Made by a program: the position numbers and the translations under genes. The notes under the pieces were generated by a model. It did no database searches and was not told the origin of the DNA. It saw only the letters and a list, made by a program, of their open reading frames with translations. A stretch of 64,000 nt of DNA. Origin: Pseudoduganella violaceinigra DSM 15887. GTDB taxonomy: Bacteria > Pseudomonadota > Gammaproteobacteria > Burkholderiales > Burkholderiaceae_D. Each line of letters begins with the position of its first letter. Position 1 is the stretch's first letter. Positions 48,808-57,400 of the stretch are shown one piece after another. The stretch is taken from positions 551,873 to 615,872 of the forward strand of contig NZ_KE384356.1 of assembly GCF_000425385.1 (NCBI RefSeq), written 5' to 3'.

Positions 48808-51800
48808 ATGGGCAAGATGAATGAAGAACTGGCCGTCGCCGCCGTTGACGAGCGCTACCAGCTTAGCGACGCCTTGCATGCGGCCTCGGGACAGATTTAC
48901 CTGAGCGGCACGCAGGCGCTGGTGCGCCTGCTGCTGATGCAGCGCGCGCTGGACCGCGAACTGGGCCTGAACACGGCCGGTTTCGTCAGCGGCTACCGCG
49001 GTTCGCCGCTGGGCGCCGTCGACCAGCAACTGTGGAAGAACAAGAAGGCGCTGGAGGCAAGCGATGTGCGCTTCCTGCCCGCCATCAATGAGGAATTGGG
49101 CGCCACCGCGGTGCTGGGCGTGCAGCGCCTGGCCAGCGACAGCGAGCGCGCCGTGGATGGCGTGTATGCCATGTGGTACGGCAAGGGCCCCGGCGTGGAC
49201 CGCGCGGCCGATGCGCTCAAGCACGGCAACGCTTACGGCTCCTCGCCGCTGGGCGGCGTGCTGGTGGTGGCCGGCGATGACCATGGCTGCGTATCGTCCT
49301 CGATGTCGCACCACAGCGACCCGACCATGATGGCCTGGCATATGCCGGTGCTGAATCCGTCCAATGTCGCCGAGCTGATCGAATTCGGCTTGTACGGCTG
49401 GGCGCTGTCGCGCTTTTCCGGCGCCTGGGTCGGCCTGAAGGCGATCTCGGAGACCGTGGAGTCGGCCGGCACGGTCAACCTGGACCGCATCCCGACGCGC
49501 TGGACCGCGCCGACCGATTATGTGGCGCCCGCCGGCGGCCTGCACAACCGCTGGCCGGATTTCCCCGGTCCGCAGATCGAACTGCGCATGAGCGAGAAGA
49601 TCCGCGCCGCGCGCGCCTTTGGGCGCGTGAACAGCATCGACAAATGGATTGCGCGTAGCCCGCGCGCCTGCATCGGCATCGTCACCTGCGGCAAAGCCCA
49701 CCTGGACTTGCTGGAAGCATTGCGCCGCCTGGAATTGACGACCGCCGAACTGGATGCGGCCGGCGTGCGTATCTACAAGGTCGGCCAGAGCTATCCGCTG
49801 GATACCGGCCGCATCGATACCTTTGCCGAAGGGCTGAAAGAGATCCTGGTGGTCGAAGAAAAGGCCGCCGTGGTGGAGCAGCAGCTCAAGGACCACCTGT
49901 ACAACTGTCCGGACAGCGCGCGCCCGCGCCTGCTCGGTAAACGCGACGCGCAGGGCAACCCGCTGCTGGCCGACGACGCCGAGCTGCGCCCATCGCGCCT
50001 GTTGCCGGTGCTGGCCGCCTGGCTGGCGCGCCACCTGCCGACGCATGACCGCCGCGCCCTGGGTGCGCGTGCCCTGGCGGCGCCGCTGCTGTCGAATGCC
50101 GCCGACGGCGTGCGCCGTATTCCTTACTTCTGTTCGGGCTGTCCGCACAATGTCTCGACCAAGGTGCCGGAAGGCTCGATCGCCCACGCCGGCATCGGCT
50201 GCCACTTCATGGCGTCGTGGATGGAACGCGACACCACGGGCCTGATCCAGATGGGCGGCGAAGGTGTGGACTGGACCGCTCAATCGATGTTCTCCAAGCG
50301 CCCGCACATCTTCCAGAACCTGGGCGATGGCACCTATTTCCACTCCGGCATCCTGGCCCTGCGCCAGGCGGTCGCCGCCAACACCAATATCACCTACAAG
50401 ATCCTGCACAACGCCGCCGTGGCGATGACGGGCGGCCAGCCGATCGACGGCAGCCTGCCGGTGCCGCAACTGGCGCAGCAGCTGGTGGCGGAGGGCGTGA
50501 AGCGCCTGGCGGTGGTCAGCGACGCGCCGGAGCAATACAAGGGCCGCGAGCGCGACTTCCCGCCGCAAGCGACCTTCCATCATCGCGACGAGATGGATAC
50601 GCTGCAGCGCGAACTGCGCGATATTCCCGGTGTGACCGCACTGATTTACGATCAAGGCTGCGCCGCCGAAAAACGCCGCCTGCGCAAGCAGGGCAAGGCC
50701 ACCACCCCGGGCCGCCGCCTGTTCATCAACGAGTCGGTCTGTGAGGGCTGTGGCGACTGCGGCGCCAAATCCAACTGTCTGTCGGTGGGCGTGACGGAAA
50801 CGCCGAAAGGCCGAAAGCGCAAGATCGACCAGTCCTCCTGCAACCTGGACTTCTCCTGCCAGACCGGCAGCTGTCCGAGCTTCGTCAGCGTGGTCGGCGC
50901 CGTGCCGAAGAAATCGCGGGTCGCCGCCGGCGTGCTGGAACAGCTGGAGGAAGCGGCAACCCTGCTGCCGCATCCTGCCGTGCCTGCGCTGGACCAGCCC
51001 TACAACCTGCTGGTGACGGGCGTCGGCGGCAGCGGCGTGGTTACGGTGGGAGCCCTGATCTGTATGGCGGCCCACCTGGAACAGCGCCAGTCCTCGGTGC
51101 TGGATTTCATGGGCTTCTCGCAGAAGGGCGGCGCCGTGCTGTCCTTCGTGCGGATCGCAGCGTCGGCCGCGGAACTGAACCAGGTGCGCATCGACGTGCG
51201 CCAGGCCGACCTGTTGCTGGCCTGCGATCTGGTGGTGGCTGCCAGCCCTGATGCGCTGCAAACGCTGCAATCCGGCCATACCCGCCTGGCCCTGAACAGC
51301 CATGCGATTCCGAACGCGAGCTTTGTGCGCGATCCGGAAGCCAACCTGCACACCGACGCCCTGCTGGAAAAAATCCGCCATGCGGCCGGCAGCGGCGACA
51401 GCGTGAGCTGCGACGCGCAGAAGCTGGCCGAATACTTCTTCGGCGACACCATCTGCGCCAACATCATCATGCTGGGCATGGCCTGGCAGCGCGGCTGGAT
51501 TCCGGTCTCGATGGCCGCGCTGACGCGTGCCGTACGCCTGAACAACGTCGCGGTGCCGCTCAACCTGCGCGCACTGGCATTGGGCCGCATGGCCGCCGCC
51601 GCACCGGAACGGCTGCAACAGCTGATGACATCAGCGGTATCGCACACCCCAGCGCAGTCCGATACGGTCAGCCTCGAAAACCTGATGGCCCTGCACCGGG
51701 CCCAGTTGCAGGAATACGGCGGTGCGGCATACGTCCAGCGCTACCAGACGCTGATGGATGAAGTGGTGCGCGCTGAAACCAATTCCTGTGGCGCAGCGGA

Positions 51801-52398
51801 CCTGTCGTTCAGCCGGGCCGTGGCGCATGGCTTCTCCCGCGTGCTGATGGTGAAAGACGAATACGAAGTGGCGCGCCTGTACAGCTCCGACGACTTCGTG
51901 CAAAGCCTGGAGCGCCAGTTCGAAGGCCGTCCCGGCGTCGACTACCAGCTGCAGTTCCATATGGCGCCCCCGGTCGGCCGCAAAGCCGGCGTGGAAGTGC
52001 GCAAGCGCACGTTTGGCGCCTGGATGCTGCCGGTGCTGAAAACCATGTCCGCGCTGCGCAGCGTCCGTGGCGGCTTGTTCGATCCGTTCCGCTATCAGCA
52101 CGAACGCCGCCTGGAACGCGAGTTGGCTGCGCATTACGAACAGCAGATGCGCCAGGTCGCGGCCAAGCTGACGCTGGAACACATGGACGCGGCGCTGGCC
52201 ATGGCCGGCCTGCCATCCATGATGCTGGGCTTCGGCCACGTCAAGCTGCGCAATGTTGGACGCGCCGCCGCACGCCAGGCGCAACTGGCGAAACGCCTCG
52301 GCATCGATACCGATTACGGCCCGCTGGTGGCCGAGCATGTACGCAACAGCGCCGGCAACGGCAGCACCCTGCGCGGCATCCCCGTGGTGCGCGCGTAA
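48808..52398 (+). CDS. Indolepyruvate ferredoxin oxidoreductase, fused large form
   Basis: 1196 residues. It is the aerobic-type fused enzyme that decarboxylates arylpyruvates (indole-, phenyl-, hydroxyphenylpyruvate) to aryl-acetyl-CoA with thiamine diphosphate and Fe-S clusters. Visible are GFVSGYRGSPLGAVD at the N-terminus, CSGCPHNVSTKVPEGS near residue 437, a 4Fe-4S motif CEGCGDCGAKSNC near 650, further Cys in CNLDFSCQTGSCP, and a gamma-domain GVGGSGVVTVGAL near 735. It is the pathway-defining gene of the cluster. Confidence 0.95.
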   Translation: MGKMNEELAVAAVDERYQLSDALHAASGQIYLSGTQALVRLLLMQRALDRELGLNTAGFVSGYRGSPLGAVDQQLWKNKKALEASDVRFLPAINEELGATAVLGVQRLASDSERAVDGVYAMWYGKGPGVDRAADALKHGNAYGSSPLGGVLVVAGDDHGCVSSSMSHHSDPTMMAWHMPVLNPSNVAELIEFGLYGWALSRFSGAWVGLKAISETVESAGTVNLDRIPTRWTAPTDYVAPAGGLHNRWPDFPGPQIELRMSEKIRAARAFGRVNSIDKWIARSPRACIGIVTCGKAHLDLLEALRRLELTTAELDAAGVRIYKVGQSYPLDTGRIDTFAEGLKEILVVEEKAAVVEQQLKDHLYNCPDSARPRLLGKRDAQGNPLLADDAELRPSRLLPVLAAWLARHLPTHDRRALGARALAAPLLSNAADGVRRIPYFCSGCPHNVSTKVPEGSIAHAGIGCHFMASWMERDTTGLIQMGGEGVDWTAQSMFSKRPHIFQNLGDGTYFHSGILALRQAVAANTNITYKILHNAAVAMTGGQPIDGSLPVPQLAQQLVAEGVKRLAVVSDAPEQYKGRERDFPPQATFHHRDEMDTLQRELRDIPGVTALIYDQGCAAEKRRLRKQGKATTPGRRLFINESVCEGCGDCGAKSNCLSVGVTETPKGRKRKIDQSSCNLDFSCQTGSCPSFVSVVGAVPKKSRVAAGVLEQLEEAATLLPHPAVPALDQPYNLLVTGVGGSGVVTVGALICMAAHLEQRQSSVLDFMGFSQKGGAVLSFVRIAASAAELNQVRIDVRQADLLLACDLVVAASPDALQTLQSGHTRLALNSHAIPNASFVRDPEANLHTDALLEKIRHAAGSGDSVSCDAQKLAEYFFGDTICANIIMLGMAWQRGWIPVSMAALTRAVRLNNVAVPLNLRALALGRMAAAAPERLQQLMTSAVSHTPAQSDTVSLENLMALHRAQLQEYGGAAYVQRYQTLMDEVVRAETNSCGAADLSFSRAVAHGFSRVLMVKDEYEVARLYSSDDFVQSLERQFEGRPGVDYQLQFHMAPPVGRKAGVEVRKRTFGAWMLPVLKTMSALRSVRGGLFDPFRYQHERRLERELAAHYEQQMRQVAAKLTLEHMDAALAMAGLPSMMLGFGHVKLRNVGRAAARQAQLAKRLGIDTDYGPLVAEHVRNSAGNGSTLRGIPVVRA

Positions 52399-52429
52399 TG
52401 GCAACCCCTTCATCCGACTGGAGCTGATC

Positions 52430-53326
52430 ATGGCATACAAACACATTCTGTTTTCCATCGAAGACGGCATCGCACGACTGACGCTGAACCGTCCCGAACG
52501 ACTCAATAGCTTCACCGCCGCCATGCACATGGAAGTGCGTGGCGCACTGCGCACCATCAAGCGCAACAGCACGGTGCGCGTGCTGCTGCTGACGGGTGCC
52601 GGGCGTGGCTTCTGCGCCGGCCATGACCTGAGCGAAAACGTGAAACCCGCCGGCACCGAGACCGACGAACTGGTCGAAATCGTCGACAAGTATTTCCATC
52701 CTTCCCAGCACACCGCCGAAGAAGAAGATGCCGCATCGGCCGGCTTGGGCGAACTGGTGAGCCGCTACTACGCACCGCTGGTGCAAGCCCTGCAAGCCTT
52801 GCCTATCCCGGTGGTTTGCGCGGTCAACGGTGTGGCGGCAGGTTCCGGCGCGAATATTGCACTGGCCTGCGACATTGTGATCGCCGCCAAATCGGCCAAC
52901 TTCGTGGAATCGTTCTGTCATGTGGGCCTGCTGCCCGACACAGGCGGCACCTACTTCCTGCCACGCCTGATCGGCACTGCACGCGCCAAGGGCCTGGCCC
53001 TGCTGGGGGAAAAGCTCAGCGCGGAACGTGCAGAAAGCTGGGGATTGATCTGGAAATGCGTCCCGGACGATCGTCTCGCCGCGGAGGCCGAGCAAATGGC
53101 GCGCCATTTCGCCGGCGCCGCGACGCTGGGCCTGGCCCGCACCAAGCAGGCCTTCCACGCCAGCATCAATAACACGCTGGACGAGCAGCTGGAAATCGAG
53201 CGCGAGTACATCACCGAGTTGGGCGACAGCGCGGACTATCACGAAGGCATGGCCGCCTTCGCGGAGAAGCGCCCGCCGCGCTTCATCGGGCAGGCCAGGG
53301 CGGAGCCGCTGCGCCGCCGCGCCTGA
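52430..53326 (+). CDS. Enoyl-CoA hydratase/isomerase
   Basis: 298 residues from MAYKHILFS behind GGAG; the frame is open to 52253 inside the previous gene. Crotonase blocks are LTLNRPERLNSF, GAGRGFCAGHDL (oxyanion hole) and VNGVAAGSGANIALACDIV. It has a longer-than-usual insertion at about 80-110. It is similar to PaaG-type phenylacetyl-CoA pathway isomerases. Last gene of the cluster. Confidence 0.92.
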   Translation: MAYKHILFSIEDGIARLTLNRPERLNSFTAAMHMEVRGALRTIKRNSTVRVLLLTGAGRGFCAGHDLSENVKPAGTETDELVEIVDKYFHPSQHTAEEEDAASAGLGELVSRYYAPLVQALQALPIPVVCAVNGVAAGSGANIALACDIVIAAKSANFVESFCHVGLLPDTGGTYFLPRLIGTARAKGLALLGEKLSAERAESWGLIWKCVPDDRLAAEAEQMARHFAGAATLGLARTKQAFHASINNTLDEQLEIEREYITELGDSADYHEGMAAFAEKRPPRFIGQARAEPLRRRA

Positions 53327-53339
53327 GTGGAGTCAATCA

Positions 53340-53372
53340 GGCGTAGGCCCCGTTGCGCGGCGGGCCTACGCC
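53340..53372. repeat. 11-bp perfect inverted repeat after the aromatic cluster
   Basis: GGCGTAGGCCC (53340-53350) and GGGCCTACGCC (53362-53372). No U-run. It probably protects or ends the transcript from the cluster. Confidence 0.6.
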
Positions 53373-53451
53373 TAAGACATATGCCGCGCAAGTTCGTCGA
53401 CATGCATGCTCTCAACGGACCCGTTGCTACGAATGCGCTGCTGCGCTTTGG

Positions 53452-53826
53452 TCACCTGTCTGCCGTCAAGCGACCAGCGAACGATACGACTGCGGCAATA
53501 GCCCACTCAACAATAATGAGCGCGTGACGCGATGCAATTGCTGCGCAGAACGGTACTAACGAGGTTGTTTGTTCCGATATTTTTCGATTCGAGCGTCGAC
53601 CTTTTGGGCCAGATTGGGATCCAGGGATTTGCTTTAGCTGAGGAATTTCGCTTTTCGGTATTTCGAAGTACGTTGCAGTGTTAACGGGGCCATTTGTCGC
53701 TGCATTCTCTTTTTCATACAAATAATTTGAGAAAAGGAGGATAAGAATAAACGCGCAAACTGCCCAAAGCACCCCTCTCCATATGCTCGTATTGCATGCT
53801 GCAAGAATGATCAGCGTGAGGCCCAA
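53452..53826 (-). CDS. Small membrane protein downstream of the AAA ATPase
   Basis: 124 residues. A hydrophobic N-terminal hairpin or single helix (about 3-38, IILAACNTSIWRGVLWAVCAFILILLF) is followed by a polar, basic middle (KGRRSNRK) and a moderately hydrophobic C-terminus. GC content is visibly lower than in the surroundings. Its start overlaps the ATPase gene end by 16 nt. The family is not recognised and the last 50 residues may be less reliable. Confidence 0.5.
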   Translation of the reverse strand: MGLTLIILAACNTSIWRGVLWAVCAFILILLFSNYLYEKENAATNGPVNTATYFEIPKSEIPQLKQIPGSQSGPKGRRSNRKISEQTTSLVPFCAAIASRHALIIVEWAIAAVVSFAGRLTADR

Positions 53827-54971
53827 TGCCAGCTCGGCATTTCTAGCTCATTCATGTCTTGCAGGTTTGTCTCGCCGAACTCCTTCTCCAAACGGAACTC
53901 CCTGTATTCCTCATGCTCGCTGAGCGCGGCAATAAGGCGGCTGGCGTGCGATACGACGATCACCTGGGACCTGGCCGCTGCCGAAGTAATGAGGCGTCCC
54001 AAAGCCGGCAGCAAGTCGGGATGCAGGCTGGTTTCAGGTTCGTTAAGCACCAGGAGTTCAGGCGGACGAGGCGACAGCAGGGCTGCGATCCATAACAAGT
54101 AGCGCAAGGTGCCGTCTGACAGTTCTGCCGCGCGCAGGGGCCGCAGCAGGCCGTGTTGATGCATCAGGACTTCAAAACGGCCCTCGCTGCATGCGACTTC
54201 GATGGACGCTCCAGGAAATGCGTCGGCGACAGCATCGGACAAAGCGTCGGCATCACCGATTTCCATAATGGTTTGCATGGCGGCGGCGAGGTCGTGGCCA
54301 CTGTCACTGAGCACTGGCGTATGTGTGCCAATCTGGGGCAGCCTGGCAGGGGCATCGGCGTCCGTACGGAAATGGTCATAAAAGCGCCAGGATCTCACCT
54401 TCTCGCGTAATTGCAGCATTTCTGGTGCATTGTGCGGATCGGCGAGTTGGGTCAGCATGCTATCAAAGCTTGCCAGATGCTGGGTAAGTACATTCCAGCC
54501 GCTCTCGCCCTTAGCCCTGACAGCCGCTCCTTCCCGCACAACGAGCTGCGCCGCGCGGCGCAGGAAGGGGCCTGCCCATATGTGCTCGCCCTTGATCTCC
54601 GGATCAAATGAGAAGGCTGAACGATTGTTGCTGGGAAGGCCAAGATCGATCAGATATCCAAGCGTGTCGCTGGCGAATCCCAGTCGCAAGTTGACCGGCT
54701 CCTTGCGTCGCGTTCCCTGAATTGCATGAATGCCCTGTCGCATGGACCGCGAAATGGTTTCCGGTCCTGCCCATAAAGTCGATTGCAGGCCGCCTTCCTG
54801 TGCCAGCGCGGGGATGATGCGTCCTTGGGCGGTTTGCGCCAGTAGTCGCAGCGCCCGGTAGACACTCGATTTGCCGCTTCCGTTGGGCCCCGTGATGACG
54901 TTCATCGGGCCGAGCGGAAGGATGAGATTTCGCAGCGAGCGGTAGTTGGCGATCGCCAGTGTGGTAAGCAT
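53811..54971 (-). CDS. AAA-type ATPase of the OLD/RecF-like (AAA_21) group
   Basis: 386 residues. It starts with a RecF/SMC-like LAIANYRSLRNLILPLGPMNVITGPNGSGKSS (Walker A, residues about 28-36). A long middle insertion is followed by the signature ELSDGTLRYL, Walker B LLVLNEPETSLHP, and a switch block IVVSHASRLIAAL. No TOPRIM nuclease domain is present, unlike OLD. Similar proteins occur both as housekeeping predicted ATPases and in anti-phage loci. It is followed by an overlapping membrane protein gene. Confidence 0.88.
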   Translation of the reverse strand: MLTTLAIANYRSLRNLILPLGPMNVITGPNGSGKSSVYRALRLLAQTAQGRIIPALAQEGGLQSTLWAGPETISRSMRQGIHAIQGTRRKEPVNLRLGFASDTLGYLIDLGLPSNNRSAFSFDPEIKGEHIWAGPFLRRAAQLVVREGAAVRAKGESGWNVLTQHLASFDSMLTQLADPHNAPEMLQLREKVRSWRFYDHFRTDADAPARLPQIGTHTPVLSDSGHDLAAAMQTIMEIGDADALSDAVADAFPGASIEVACSEGRFEVLMHQHGLLRPLRAAELSDGTLRYLLWIAALLSPRPPELLVLNEPETSLHPDLLPALGRLITSAAARSQVIVVSHASRLIAALSEHEEYREFRLEKEFGETNLQDMNELEMPSWHWASR

Positions 54972-55102
54972 TCAGTGTTCTTCTTTGCGTCAGGCGAGAT
55001 TCTCGCGGGGAGACGCAATTTACTTGCATTTCGTGTTGAGGACCAACCGCTTGGCGAGGCATTCCCTGCATCAGGAATGCCTCGCCGGCTTAAAGATAAG
55101 TG

Positions 55103-55780
55103 TTACTGCTGCTGCGCCAGGTAAGTGGCCAGTTCGTCGATGGTCAGCTGCACCAGGTCATGCGTCGCAGCGTACACCTCGATCTGCTCAGCTTTGCTCA
55201 TGGTGCCGTCCGGGTTCATCAGCTCGCACAGCACCGCTGCTGGCTTCAGGCCGGCCAGGCGCATCAGGTCGACCGAGCCTTCGGTATGGCCGCGGCGCTT
55301 GAGAACACCGCCCGGTACCGCGCGCAGCGGGAACACGTGGCCTGGGCGCGCCAGGTCGTCCGGCACGGCGTTGTCTGCGATGGCGGCACGGATGGTGGTG
55401 ACGCGGTCGGCCGCCGACACGCCGGTGCTGACGCCGTGGCGGGCTTCGATGGTGACGGTGAAGGCGGTGCCATTGCGGCTGCCGTTCTTCTCGACCATCG
55501 GCGGCAGGTCGAGCTGTTGCAGGCGTTCGTCGGTCAGGCAGAGGCAGACGATGCCGCTGCAATCGCGGATCAGGCGCGCCATGCCTTCGACGGTGATTTT
55601 TTCGGCGGCGACGATCAGGTCGGCTTCGTTCTCGCGATCGAAATCGTCCATCAGCAGCACGGCGCGGCCGGCGCGCAGGTCGTCCAGTGCGCGTGCCAGG
55701 CGCTGTTCGAACGGCGCCAGTCCTTGTGGAAGGTAAGGTGGGTTGGACTCGGTGGTTTTAGGTTCAATGCTCAAAAACAT
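55103..55780 (-). CDS. ribB: 3,4-dihydroxy-2-butanone-4-phosphate synthase
   Basis: 225 residues from MFLSIEPKT; the frame is open further upstream but that covers the riboswitch. It converts ribulose 5-phosphate to the 4-carbon unit of riboflavin plus formate. Catalytic-site blocks are VLLMDDFDRENEADLI (acidic metal site), the DRVTTIRAA loop, and GHVFPLRA / RRGHTEGSVDL. It is monofunctional, with no GTP cyclohydrolase II domain. It is preceded by an FMN riboswitch. Confidence 0.95.
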   Translation of the reverse strand: MFLSIEPKTTESNPPYLPQGLAPFEQRLARALDDLRAGRAVLLMDDFDRENEADLIVAAEKITVEGMARLIRDCSGIVCLCLTDERLQQLDLPPMVEKNGSRNGTAFTVTIEARHGVSTGVSAADRVTTIRAAIADNAVPDDLARPGHVFPLRAVPGGVLKRRGHTEGSVDLMRLAGLKPAAVLCELMNPDGTMSKAEQIEVYAATHDLVQLTIDELATYLAQQQ

Positions 55781-55885
55781 AGTGAAACGCTCCGCAGATA
55801 AAGATTGCAAAAGACGTTCCAGGGTATTGATCGCCGAACGGCGGCGGCACCATCCACGGATGGCGCTGTCGAAGCTTTGGCACAT

Positions 55886-56020
55886 CGTCTTTCATCCGGA
55901 CTATGACCGTCGGCCCTGGCATCTCACCAGATCTGCTGACCCCGCCAAATGGCGGGCGCTCGCGGGCTCGGCCCAGAAGGCCATACCGCCGGTGGGGAAT
56001 TGCACCCCGCCCTGAAGACG
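55886..56020 (-). promoter_or_regulatory. FMN riboswitch (RFN element)
   Basis: On the minus strand the conserved RFN blocks occur in order: CTTCAGGGCGGGGTGCAATT, CCCCACCGGCGGTA, AGCCCGCGAGCG, GGTCAGCAGATCTGGTGAGA, and CCGACGGTCATAGTCCGGAT, followed by GAAAGACG. P1 pairs CGTCTT with AAGACG. It lies about 105 nt upstream of the ribB start, which suits translational or transcriptional control by FMN. Confidence 0.96.
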
Positions 56021-56125
56021 TACAAAAAATAAGTTTGCCGGCTAAGCGGCAGCGCAATTATCTGCGAGTTTTGGTGTGCGGGAAAGCCCTGCAACGTCCT
56101 TAGATGCGAGCCGACGCCGGCAGGC

Positions 56126-56171
56126 CCCCAGTACAGGCGGCGCAGCGCCACAGCCCGTGTGCTTACTGGGG
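56126..56171. repeat. 8-bp inverted repeat between ribB and the RND operon
   Basis: CCCCAGTA (56126-56133) and TACTGGGG (56164-56171) with a 30-nt GC-rich loop. It lies upstream of both divergent promoter regions. Role unknown. Confidence 0.4.
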
Positions 56172-56192
56172 CGCGGGGGAATGCGAGTTAAC

Positions 56193-56214
56193 AATGTGAG
56201 CAAAGGCTCATATT
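56193..56214 (+). promoter_or_regulatory. Operator-like palindrome before the RND efflux operon
   Basis: AATGTGAGC, spacer AAAG, GCTCATATT: 9-bp arms with one wobble, followed by AT-rich sequence, 33 nt before the membrane fusion protein gene. Suits a dimeric repressor; no regulator gene is adjacent. Confidence 0.45.
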
Positions 56215-56246
56215 ATTAATTTCACGATTAACAACAAACTAGAGCC

Positions 56247-57380
56247 ATGTATTCGCTTCGTTTTTCCCCCGTATTACCGACCGCCGCGCTTGCCGTGGTG
56301 GCCCTTTCCCTGCCTTTGGGCGGCTGTTCGTCGCGCGCCGCGACCCCGGCTGCGGCGCCCGCTGCGCCTGCCGTGACGGTGGCGCCGCCGGCCCAGGACC
56401 TGGTGCAGGATACCTTGCAGTACACCGGCCGTGTCGAAGCTGTACAGCGCGTTGAAGTGCGTTCGCGCATTTCCGGCTATCTGTCCGCCATCCAGTTCAA
56501 GGATGGCCAGCTGGTCAAGGCTGGCACCCCGTTGTTCGTGATCGACCAGCGCCCTTTCCTGGCGATGCGCGACCGCGCGCGTGCCGCGCTGTCGGCCGCC
56601 GAGGCGCGCTACCAGCTGGCCCATACCCAGTACGAGCGAACCAATGCCCTGCAAGGCAGCGGCGCCGCCAGCGCTGAAGACCGCGACCAGGCGCAAGGCG
56701 AGTACGACGGCGCCAAGGCGGCGGTGCAGGTGGCCAAGGCCGAACTGCGCAACGCCGAGCTGGAACTTGAGTATTCCACCATTACCGCGCCGATCACGGG
56801 CCGCATTTCGGACCACCGCATCGACGTTGGCAACTATGTTTCCGGCGGCGGCGCCCAGGGCGGCGTGCTGGCCACCATCGTCGCCACCGACACCGTGCGC
56901 GCCACGGTCGACCTGCCGGAAGCCGATTACCAGCGCCTGCGCCGCAACGGCGCGCTGCCGAAGCAGGTGACCGTCAGCGTGGAAGGCGTGCAGGCTACGC
57001 GCCAGGCCGACATCGATTTCGTCGACAGCGAAACCAGTAACCGCTCCGGCACCATCCGCCTGCGGGCATCAGTGCCGAATTCCGACGGCTTGCTGGTGCC
57101 GGGCTACTTCGCCCAGGTGAAAGTGCCGGTCGGCCCGCGCGTCGAGCGCCTGCTGGTGCCTGATGCCTTGATCCAGAACGACCAGAATCGCAAGCTGGTG
57201 ATGGTGGTCGACGGTGAAAGCAAAGCCGTGCCGCGCGCCATCGAAACCGGCGCCCTGGTCGGCCATAAGCGCGTTGTGCTGGCCGGTCTGGCGCCGGACG
57301 AGCGCGTGATCGTGACCGGCGCAGGCCGCGTCAAGCCGGGTGACCGTGTTACGGCCACCACGGCGCCGCAAAGCAACTAA
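56247..57380 (+). CDS. RND efflux membrane fusion lipoprotein (MexE/AcrA-like)
   Basis: 377 residues. A lipoprotein signal ends at about residue 24 (LSLPLGGCSSR). The lipoyl and hairpin domains follow (GRVEAVQRVEVRSRISGYL; coiled-coil about 95-165), then beta-barrel and membrane-proximal domains (LIQNDQNRKLVMVV). It links the inner-membrane pump to the outer-membrane channel. First of a three-gene operon with short gaps. Confidence 0.94.
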   Translation: MYSLRFSPVLPTAALAVVALSLPLGGCSSRAATPAAAPAAPAVTVAPPAQDLVQDTLQYTGRVEAVQRVEVRSRISGYLSAIQFKDGQLVKAGTPLFVIDQRPFLAMRDRARAALSAAEARYQLAHTQYERTNALQGSGAASAEDRDQAQGEYDGAKAAVQVAKAELRNAELELEYSTITAPITGRISDHRIDVGNYVSGGGAQGGVLATIVATDTVRATVDLPEADYQRLRRNGALPKQVTVSVEGVQATRQADIDFVDSETSNRSGTIRLRASVPNSDGLLVPGYFAQVKVPVGPRVERLLVPDALIQNDQNRKLVMVVDGESKAVPRAIETGALVGHKRVVLAGLAPDERVIVTGAGRVKPGDRVTATTAPQSN

Positions 57381-57400
57381 GCAGGGATGGCGCATTTACT

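Noticed and set aside
48790..51618. 942-codon open frame on the minus strand opposite the indolepyruvate oxidoreductase gene
   Set aside because: GC-rich antisense shadow: composition is His/Gln/Arg-rich without domains, and the plus-strand protein has clear motifs throughout.
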